DNA of 64,000 bases from Chrysemys picta bellii (taxonomy: Eukaryota > Chordata > Testudines > Emydidae), in assembly GCF_011386835.1 (NCBI RefSeq), contig NC_088794.1, positions 70,070,434-70,134,433 of the forward strand, given 5' to 3'. Made by a program: the position numbers and the translations under genes. The notes under the pieces are model-generated. The model did no database searches and was not told where the DNA came from. It saw nothing but the letters and a program-made list of their open reading frames with translations. Positions 55,719 through 64,000 of this stretch are shown piece after piece (position 1 is the first letter of the stretch; every line of letters begins with the position of its first letter).

Positions 55719-56910
55719 CCCTGATGATGCCACAGCACAACTGGTTGCTGAGCTCTGTGACTTTATCCTCACACACAACTATTTCAAATTTGATGACGAT
55801 ATATACCTCCAGACCAGTGGCACCGCTATGGTCACCCGCATGGCCCCACAATTTTCCATCAACCTCAGCCTGGACCAGTCTACACAGGAGGTCCACTTCC
55901 TAGACACCACGGTGCAAATAAGTGATGGTCACATTAACACTACCCTATACCGAAAACCCACCGAACACTATACCTACCTTCATGCATCCAGCTTCCATCC
56001 CAGACACACCACACGATCCATTGTCTACAGCCAAGCACTGAGATACAACCGTATCTGCTCCAACCCCTCAGACAGAGACCAACACCTACAAAATTTTCAC
56101 CAAGCATTCTCAAAACTACGATACCTGCACGAGGAAATAAGGAAACAGATCAACAGAGCCAGACGTATACCCAGAAGCCTCCTACTGCAAGACAAGCCCG
56201 AGAAAGAAACCAACAGAACTCCACTGGCCATCACATACAGTCCCCAGCTAAAACCTCTCCAACGCATCATCAGTGATCTACAACCCATCCTGGACAACGA
56301 TCCCTCACTTTCACAGGCCTTGGGTGGCAGACCAGTCCTCACCCACAGACAACCCGCCAACCTGAAGCATATTCTCACCAGTAACTACACACTGCACCAT
56401 AGTAACTCTAACTCAGGAACCAATCCATGCAACAAACCTTGATGCCAACTCTGCCCACATATCTACACCAGCGAAACAATCATAGGACCTAACCAGATCA
56501 GCCACACCATCACCGGTTCATTCACCTGCACATCCACCAATGTAATATACGCCATCATATGCCAGCAATGCCCCTCTGCTATGTACATCGGCCAAACTGG
56601 ACAGTCCCTACGTAAAAGGATAAATGGACACAAATCAGATATTAGGACTCGCAATATACAAAAACCTGTAGGAGAACACTTCAACCTCCCTGGACACACA
56701 ATAGCAGATTTAAAGGTAGCCATCCTGCAGCAAAAAAACTTCAGGACCAGACTTCAAAGAGAAACTGCTGAGCTTCAGTTCATCTGCAAATTTGACACCA
56801 TCAGCTCAGGATTAAACAAAGACTGTGAATGGCTAGCCAACTACAAAAGCAGTTTCTCCTCCCTTGGTGTTCACACCTCAACTGCTAGAAGAGGACCTCA
56901 TCCTCCCTGA
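55719..56910 (+). pseudogene. Forward part of the second PLE: RT remainder and GIY-YIG domain
   Basis: It reads VAELCDFILTHNYFKFDDDI and GTAMVTRMAPQ, then skips the YIDD segment and continues SINLSLDQSTQEVHFLDTT through the RT thumb to the Cys-rich linker NPCNKP, where TGA at 56440-56442 replaces an Arg codon (CGA to TGA). Past the stop the same frame goes on: CQLCPHIYTSE, then VIYAII and MYIGQTGQSLRKRINGHKSD, KPVGEHFNLPGH, ending at 56910. Motif B has Val where the intact copy has Gly (GTAMVTRMAP). It is non-functional: it lacks both catalytic Asp motifs on this strand. Confidence 0.88.
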
Positions 56911-57076
56911 TTGAACTAACCTCATTATCTCTAGCCTGACTCACTCTTGCTTGCATATTTATACCTGCCTCTGAAAATTTCCACTACATGCATCTGATGA
57001 AGTGGGTATTCACCCACGAAAGCTCATGCTCCAATACATCTGTTAGTCTCTAAGGTGCCACAGGACATATTCTTTA

Positions 57077-60000
57077 GTCACTTATCTGTAGATCTGGGAC
57101 CTAGCCTAACAAATCTGATAGTTTGCAGCTTTTAATTTCTAGACAAAGAATGGGGAGGAGTGCGATACTTAAAAAGTTAAGAAGCTCGCTTCTGGAAAAT
57201 ATCATATGTGGATACACAACAAGCAGGACATCATTTCAGACCTAACTTTTACTATAAATAATGATCTAAAGAGGTGCGATATGCACATAAGCACTACATA
57301 CACACACCTCTTGAGTTTCTTGAATCACTGGTTCAACTATAATAAACTGATTGAAAATAGCAGGCCTGATTCTGATCTCACTTACTCTAATATAAGTCAC
57401 TGGGCTTACACTAGTTTTACACTGGTGTAACTTCAGTGACTTAGGAGAGATCAGAATGACCTCCAGAATGTAATATTGCCTCAAAACAGTTAGCTTGTGT
57501 CTCATCTCAGTTTCTACAGTTTAAACCTGGAGTAACGCCACTGAAGTAGTGCAAAACCAGTGTACATCCAAGAAGCATCATGGCCAGTGAGTAAACAGTC
57601 CACATTCAGATTGCAATGGTCCATCTGACATTTCCTTCCATTGGTCCCATCTTCTTTATATTTTGTTGTCTGGGTGCGACAGTCATGTTGGGTTTCCTTA
57701 TGTTACATGTTTGCTGGAGTTTTTGTTTTAGGTTCTTTGCTAGAGATATTTAAGCTAGAGCATCAGGACTGAAATATGGAGCACTTTTCATGAGCTGCAT
57801 GTGAGTGAGGCTGTTGGAAATGATAAACTATGCAGATCATACTTGTCTGTAGCTGTAGGAAGCGTAGTCTTTCCCTAGCTAAATTTAGAGCTAATAATTG
57901 TTTAGTCAGTCATATTACTATTTGTGCTTGGTCGAGTGCTTTACAGGATCAATAGTAACATGACATGCAAGATATATTGACAAGATCTGTTTTTATAGCT
58001 AGAAAATCCTACATATTGATTTTAAAAACAGCCACTTTTTGAAGTGAAGTGGAAAAGTGTGTGTGGGGTGGGGGGGGAGAAAAGTAATCACGCTAAGCGA
58101 TGTTATATATAGTTCAAATGAATATAGGAATTCAATTTACTGTATAGGGTCATTGCACGGGTTAAAGAAAAACAAAGGGCAAGGGAAAATTGGAAGATCC
58201 AATCATGTGCTGGTGGGGGAGGAGGCGGGGAAATCCTATTTTAGTATATCTTGCTGCTTTTGTTGCATTCATAGACATAATATATTTAGTAATACAATTC
58301 TTTTTTGACCTTTTCTAATCAATCTGGGAGTCTTGATACTGTGGGGTGTATATGTGGAATGAATTAGATATTCCATAGCCACCTATTTTTTTTGTGCCTC
58401 TCCTGGATGAACTAGAGTATCGCTACCAGGATATCAGTGGACGCTATATTTCCAGAATTACATGCAAGCCATTGTAGGTGCTGCTAACAAACACCATACC
58501 TTCCACTGACACTTGGGCCCCGTGATAAATGGTGTAGCAAAATAAGGCTATTTCCTCCAGAAAGGTCAATGGCCAAAGAACCGATTAGCAGGGCAGCCGC
58601 TTATGGAGACATGTTAGTGTGAGGGAATAAAGAATTTGCTTCATTTTTCTCTTTCGCATCCATGCGGTAAAATAAGAAGCAAGAAGGGGGAGAAGTCTAC
58701 TGGTCTGATCAGGCCAAAGAGCCATCTCAGTGGCTGCTGAATAGTGGAAACCCCTTGGGTGATAAATCCCACTGAAGTGGGAGACTGTCATTATCCCGCT
58801 GGGGCAAGAACTGATGCCTGTGAAATCCAGCAGCCACAAAAGTTATTACCTATTCTAGAGTGTTCTTACACTTTCAGGAGAAGGCTAATTTTTAGGCAAT
58901 ATATACATAGTATGGGATTTTCCATCCTCATCAGTAAAAGTCAGAGGTCTTGTCAACATATGGCATTTAGGCTCAGAGGAATGAATTTGTGGTTAATAAA
59001 TCATGCCACTGTGCTCCTCTTACATTCTACTAAGGCTGTTTCCCAGCAGTCTGAATGTCAGTCATCTAAGGAAGAAATTTAGAGGAAACGCGTGTCCTCG
59101 TGTTGTCACTCTTTGGCCGAACTCTGAAACCGAGCTGTCAGCCAATGAGATGAAGTTTCTAAAGACCGTGTTTCCTTGGAGTTCATGTCCTCTGCCTATA
59201 AAACTGGCAGTTGGAATATATGTCCTGAAGGTAAGAGAGCATCCACCTCCTGCCAGCAGCAGAACTCAGGTGGGAATTGGCGCTGCCTCACCTCCACCAC
59301 AACTCCAATGGTAGGGTAGAAAGATTTCTTCAGGCATCTTTAGGCAAAGAACAGGGAGCGAGTTTGCACACCAGACAGCTGGGCAATCAATCCATCCCTA
59401 AGGCTGTAGGAACTGGTACAGCGTGCATGGCCTGCAGCACAGAGAGGGGACCAGGCCCAAAGTGCCAGAGGCAACGAAGATGTATTTCCTGCAGATCCAT
59501 GCTTTCCTGACATAGCGCAATCCCATTACTTGAGATTTAAAAAACCCCCCAACACTTTGAACAAAGCATTAAATATACTTGTTTTGTAGAACAACTAGAT
59601 ACTGGAAGTGGGTATTGGACTAACTTTGATATGGTCGGGGCTCACCTAAGCACTGCTTTACATTAGCTTCTGGAGGCACAAACCTGTGTGCAGTGGGTTG
59701 TCTCTCAGGGGAGACTGCACTGCTTTTGTGCCAGTGCAATGCTGTCTCCTCTAGGTGTGGGCTGCAAGGGCCCAAAGAGTGGGCAGGACTAGTTGGGGAG
59801 AGTTGCCATTGATTCCATTCACCCTCACCATGGGCTGCTAAGAAACCCTGTCAGAAATGAAAGCTGCCCTCCTCATAGAGGAAGTATAGCCTGCCTTGCT
59901 GAGAGGAAACCCCTTGTGCAATAGAAGATGCCTCCCTGGTGCAATGAAGTGTAATTTGTAACCTTGATTAGTGGGGGTGAATCCAGAGCCTCAAGTAAAT

Positions 60001-61005
60001 GGAAGCAGCAGCAGGAGGAGGAAGAGAAGAGAATCTTATTTACTAAAAGTAGAAGGAAGGCCCTGAAACAGCCTTGTTTTGGCACCCTGGCTTGGGAGAA
60101 GCGGAGAAGCAGCATTCCCTCTCTCCTTTAGGTACTGTGGTGAGCTCTTTCTCCTGTTTCAATCCTCTTAACCTCTGGAACTCTTTCCTAGCCATTTCTC
60201 ATCTTCGACTTCTATGACTCTGATTGGCCCAGCATCCCCATTCTATAATGTCAGGTCAAGAACTTTTAGCCACAGTTCTTTATGGGGGATTATGCTAGGA
60301 CACATGGTGTAAGAATCAAATTTGCAATTGTACACTTTTGTTGCACACCAGCATCCTTTTTAATCCCCGTTTACAGAAACTGACGTCTCTGGGAATTTTC
60401 CTAGCATATTCGTTGCTTTAATGTGTTCTGATGCCCCTGTTTTTAAGCATGTCTGACTTTGCTGCCAAAACTTAGGATGACAGGTGTGGAGAATTATCTG
60501 CAGAAAATAGATCTGTTTCGCAAGGGCTTTTACATTTCAAAAGCCATATTAAATATTTTAGTTTCCATAACTATGGTATCAAGCATCACTTAAGGGAAAG
60601 CCAAACTGTGCTATTGCCTGGGCTAGTGCAGAGCTGCACCATCCCAGGGGGAGCTCCAGGGGGCAGCATCTCCAAAGCTCTCCAGCACTCAGGAGCAGCA
60701 CCCCTATGAAAATGAAGTCTACTTCCCCTTCTGCAGGCTAGTGTGGAGTGAGCAGGGCCATTATTTGGCTTCCTTTCCCCTCCTGATGGAAAGGGCAGAG
60801 CCTTTACTTGGCTTCCTTTTCCCTCCTGTCACCCAGAAGGCAGCAAACCTGGGGTTTAAGAGAGTGCGGGTCACAAGTGTGCCTAGTGACTGTATTGGAG
60901 TCGTGGCAAGTGCAGGGTCCTTGCATTGTTGCACTCCACCGAAAAGTGCAAGGGTCAGGAGCTTCTATCCCAGCATATTTTGCCTATAAAATGCAAAGTA
61001 AAGAA
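57077..61005. other. Long non-coding stretch
   Basis: No supported gene. A palindrome-type repeat lies at about 57362-57462 (GGCCTGATTCTGATCTCACT against GAGATCAGAATGACC). A G-rich scrap is at 58059-58078. Open frames such as 58744-59082 and 59003-59314 lack recognisable domains. Confidence 0.4.
59142..59236 (+). promoter_or_regulatory. Possible promoter: CCAAT box, TATA box and downstream donor
   Basis: CCAAT at 59142-59146, CTATAAAAC at 59196-59204 and a consensus splice donor (AAG then GTAAGA) at 59231 lie in promoter-like order and spacing, in a segment with more CpG than its surroundings. No open frame or repeat family supports it, so it could equally be chance or an old LTR. Confidence 0.2.
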
Positions 61006-61009
61006 ATAC

Positions 61010-61152
61010 TTTTTTCAAAACCTGAAGGAGAGCTATGTGGAGCTTGAAAGTTTGTCTTTCTCACCAACAGAAGTTGGTCCAATAAAATATATTGCCTCAC
61101 CCACCTTTTCTCTCTAATATCCCGGAGCTGCCATGGCTACAACCACACTGCA
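61010..61152 (+). mobile_element. 3' end of the second Penelope-like family
   Basis: GAGCTATGTGGAGCTTGAAA, CTCACCAACAGAAGTTGGTC, ATATATTGCCTCACCCACCT and AATATCCCGGAGC, then GGCTACAACCACACTGCA, match the inverse of the repeat at 17566-17760. This shows the full 3' end of that family with its terminal motif. Confidence 0.6.
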
Positions 61153-61159
61153 ATTTTTT

Positions 61160-62100
61160 GAAATGTTAACCTTTGCTGCTAGGGAGAGAGGGCTATTTTT
61201 GTATTTTTGGCCCATTAACTCGGGATGGTATGCATGCAGTATACGATGTATGGTATCTTTGCAGGTCTGCCTTTGAACCACAGCATTTTTATCTGATTTT
61301 GCATTCACTGTATAATTGCAATATAAGAATGAAAATGCTTTTTTGTAATTCATGAAGTAGCTTATGGCTTCACATAATTAAAATGGCTAAAATGAAACAG
61401 CTCAACTCTTTGAAATGCATAGTAAGCTAAGTAGAAATTCATCAGTGAATGCACTTTAGGAGACAGTGGTAACTTAGGAAATATAAGATACTGGTGCAAC
61501 CTCAATTAATCCAGGAGGTGATTAAATTAAAAGTAACTTAAATTAGTTTTATCACTGTCATCATAAATGGCATGTTTTGATCTAATAACAGCTCTTCCCA
61601 TTTAATAGCAGATTGGATTGGTACTTTACTCTTTAGCCACGGCTGCCCTCAGCTATGTGTATTTGTATTCTGCAAAATCACTTATTTTACAAGGTATGTG
61701 GTACACTTCTCTCCTGTGTTAGCTGGATCCAGGCACCTGACTTCAGAAAGCACAGAAACTCTTTTTTTACATTCAATTGTTGTTGGCTTTTTAACTGATG
61801 CATGCAGTTTATATAAAAGACGAGAAATAGTTTTCATATGACCTGTCCAAACTTCCAACAACTCAAAGAAAAAAAGAAAAATAAATTATTGCAGGGGCCA
61901 AACTGGATTCCATGTTTATTATGTTCTTGCTAGAAATGCCTGGAAGCTGTGAAAGTTGTGTTGTTGCAACTAATGTTCTGGCCTGCTCCTGTGTTTAACT
62001 AAGTAGCCTGAAGACAAACTTGAGAGCTGTTATTCAAAAATGTGCTGACCTCCTACAGCTATTGTCCAGATCACACAGTTATTGGAACTTCTTTACTATT
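61160..62100. other. Non-coding stretch
   Basis: No gene or repeat recognised. Confidence 0.4.
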
Positions 62101-62104
62101 CTTA

Positions 62105-62280
62105 ACAGAACATTAATTAATCCTCTCAACTTTCATATGAGGGTGTTAATTATTATCCCCATTTTACAAATGGGAAACTGAGGCACAGATCATTAAGTCA
62201 TATAGTAAAAGTGTTGATTGTGAAACCAGGAGTTCCTGGTTCACAACCCTGTGGTCTAACTAACATGCTATTTCTCTTCA
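62105..62280 (-). mobile_element. MIR SINE, antisense
   Basis: The antisense MIR core and flank are clear: TTATTATCCCCATTTTACAA, TGGGAAACTGAGGCACAGAT, CATTAAGTCATATAGTAAAA, CAGGAGTTCCTGGTTCACAA and GGTCTAACTAACATGCTATT. One of the better preserved old elements in the window. Confidence 0.85.
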
Positions 62281-63584
62281 CTTTCCATGTCCCCACCATT
62301 GTAAAATACCTGGTGACACTTACAATCCTCTATGGTCTAATATCACTGCATGGCTCTTTGTGAGATTAGTCAGCCTACTCAGGAATGATCAACAGCAAGT
62401 TCAAGATTGAGAAATCAGATCATCCTGGGATTTGTGTCTTGCCTTTCCAGTTTTTACAGGCAGCTGTATTAGCATTTTCTGAAATATGAAGATTCATTGA
62501 GCAGCTGTACTACTGAATCCCTGGTAATAGTGTGATTCTGAATGGACAGATTAAAAAAAATATTGAAGTCCATTTTCATGCAAATGGTAAGGTTCGTTCT
62601 TTTAAAACAAAGAAATTGTGTATTCCCCCCACAACCACACAACATGCTGCCGGAATTCACACAACCCCTTGTCTATTCCCCTCATCGTTAATGGAATCTA
62701 ATTATCATGCACATGAGCAACGTGAACTTCCAGCAAAAGGGGTGGTGGTGGATACTAGCAATAAAAAAGCCTTCCTTGCTCTGAATGAATGCAATTGATG
62801 TCTCACCGCCCCCCACTATTAATTTTCAAGCCCTGGGATTGCAGTAATTTATGTATAAAGAGGCATGTTGATGTATTTATTACTCCACAATAGAGTTCAG
62901 TGTTGTAAGATTATGAGCAACTGTAGTGCTCATCACCACCTCACAAGGTATAAGGCATCAAAATAGGGCCTGATCCAACATCTAACAAAGTCAATGCCTA
63001 GAAAACTGTCAATTTCATCCTGCTGTTTTTGAAAACTTTTCTTTACCCCTAGTTTTTCAGGCAGCTATAATATCTCCCACATGTCCAGGCCTAGAACCAT
63101 ATACAATGAGATTCAAACTTCATATTGAGCCTCATTAAGGATCCTTCTGTTTTACATTGTGATCCTTGGTGATGTTAGATTGTTTGCTCTTTGAAAACGG
63201 AACTGTTTATTCAATTTTTATATAGCACCTGAAACAATGGAATCCTGGCCTCGTTTGGGCCACAAGGTGTTCCCACAATGTGTGTAATAATTAATAATGT
63301 AGTAAGGCGGAGAGGACTTATTTTATCTCCCCAATAACTCTTCAGTTCTACTGTTACCATCATATCACTGGAATTTAGTACCCTAGCTGTGCCCTTTTCT
63401 AGCCAGTGCTTCCCACTCTTTGGTCAGCACTGGTACTATGCAGGTCCTAGGTGGATGTGAGCCTGTGACTTCATTGCTTTGCTGCAGTTCTCCCGACACC
63501 CCACAGAGCCTTTCTGTTGCTGGGGCCTTTGCCCACGCTGAGAGAATCTGTCCTAGTGCCTTGGCCACCATATGGCAACCAGCT
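62281..63584. other. Non-coding stretch
   Basis: No gene seen. The open frame that leads into the CR1 fragment (from 63420) has no domain before about 63590. Confidence 0.4.
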
Positions 63585-63963
63585 GACATGCTAAATACAA
63601 TTTGCAAATACAATTTAGATGGGGCTACTATAAGGTGGGTGCATAACTGGCTGGATAAGCATACTCAGAGAGTTGTTATTAATGGTTCCCAATCCTGCTG
63701 GAAAGGCATAACAAGTGGGGTTCCGCAGGCGTCTGTTTTGGGACCGGCTCTGTTCAATATCTTCATTAACGACTTAGATATTGGCATAGAAAGTACGCTT
63801 ATTAAGTTTGCAGATGATACCAAACTGGGAGGGATTGCAACTGCTTTGGAGCACAGGGTCATAATTCAAAATGATCTGGACAAATTGGAGAAATGGTCTG
63901 AGGTAAACAGGATTAAGTTTAACAAAGACAAATGCAAAGTGCTCCACTAGGAAGGAACAATCA
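63585..63963 (+). pseudogene. CR1 LINE reverse-transcriptase fragment
   Basis: The forward open frame gives YNLDGATIRWVHNWLDKHTQ, then RVVINGSQSCW, TSGVPQASVLGPALFNIFIN and the catalytic box FADDTKLGG (about 63800), then DLDKLEKWSE and FNKDKCKVLH. Unlike the copy at 27437 the FADD box is intact. It is truncated on the left and interrupted at 63963 by a Harbinger insertion, so the rest of the ORF should continue beyond the window. Confidence 0.88.
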
Positions 63964-64000
63964 GGCCTGGTCTACACTAGGCATTTATGTCGAAGTTAGC
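63964..64000 (+). mobile_element. 5' end of another Harbinger element
   Basis: GGCCTGGTCTACACTAGG matches the left end of the element at 3549 with one change, and the following bases also resemble it. TCA (63961-63963) precedes it, the same 3-bp target as at 3546. Only 37 bases are in the window, so it could be a MITE or a full element. Confidence 0.8.

Larger units (their letters stand above)
55404..57065 (+). mobile_element. Second Penelope-like element, rearranged 5' half
   Basis: It starts with a leader (GATAGTCGTGTTAGTCTGGA, from 55412) and ends with the PLE 3' motif (CCCACGAAAGCTCATGCTCC, then TAAGGTGCCACAGGAC). Flanks CATATTCCTTA (55393-55403) and CATATTCTTTA (57066-57076) form an 11-bp duplication with one change. 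The coding part is related to the 48049 copy. The order inside is leader, inverted RT segment C, inverted RT segment A, forward segment B, and then the remainder in forward orientation. Confidence 0.85.

Overview
The window is vertebrate nuclear DNA, and every recognisable protein-like segment in it belongs to a mobile element; I find no host coding gene. It is most likely from a cryptodiran turtle. The reasons are a tRNA-derived SINE of the turtle pol III type with a CR1-like tail (25400-25580), several CR1 LINE copies, reptile-type Harbinger, hAT and mariner elements, Penelope-like elements (PLEs), and old MIR copies.

Left part (1-27430). Short PLE derivatives sit at 167-399, 1941-2227 and 13221-13414, each between 12-14 bp target duplications. 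A complete but decayed Harbinger element fills 3549-8387. It carries a two-exon Myb/SANT-like gene on the plus strand, a DDE transposase pseudogene on the minus strand, and a possible third reading frame inside the Myb intron. A 752-bp hAT element lies at 13732-14483. An L1-like remnant at 21730-23375 was split by a CR1 fragment, with further CR1 pieces on both sides.

Middle part (27430-47690). A 3-kb CR1 copy on the minus strand (27437-30497) was itself hit by a small hAT element. Further hAT elements with 8-bp duplications follow at 31267, 39359, 43145 and 45440. A solo-LTR-like unit at 32989-34166 lies between two identical 89-bp direct repeats. Two Harbinger-type MITEs (36241-37774 and 39096-40710) contain younger insertions.

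Right part (47690-64000). A solo LTR (47696-50732) was split by the most intact element here: a PLE at 48049-50458 with a 583-codon open frame (reverse transcriptase plus GIY-YIG endonuclease) between 389-bp inverted arms, inside a 13-bp duplication. A second PLE (55404-57065) has a scrambled 5' half, with pieces of the reverse transcriptase divided between the two strands. The window ends in a CR1 fragment interrupted by the start of another Harbinger copy.

The elements do not work together as a host pathway. What the window records is order of insertion: CR1, L1-like, L2-like and MIR copies are oldest, hAT and Harbinger copies are intermediate, and the 48-kb PLE looks youngest. The most unusual points are the PLE inverted-arm structures and their hairpin miniatures, the scrambled second PLE, the extra Harbinger reading frame and the 89-bp direct repeat. 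All boundaries, identities and family names were read by eye, without database searches.
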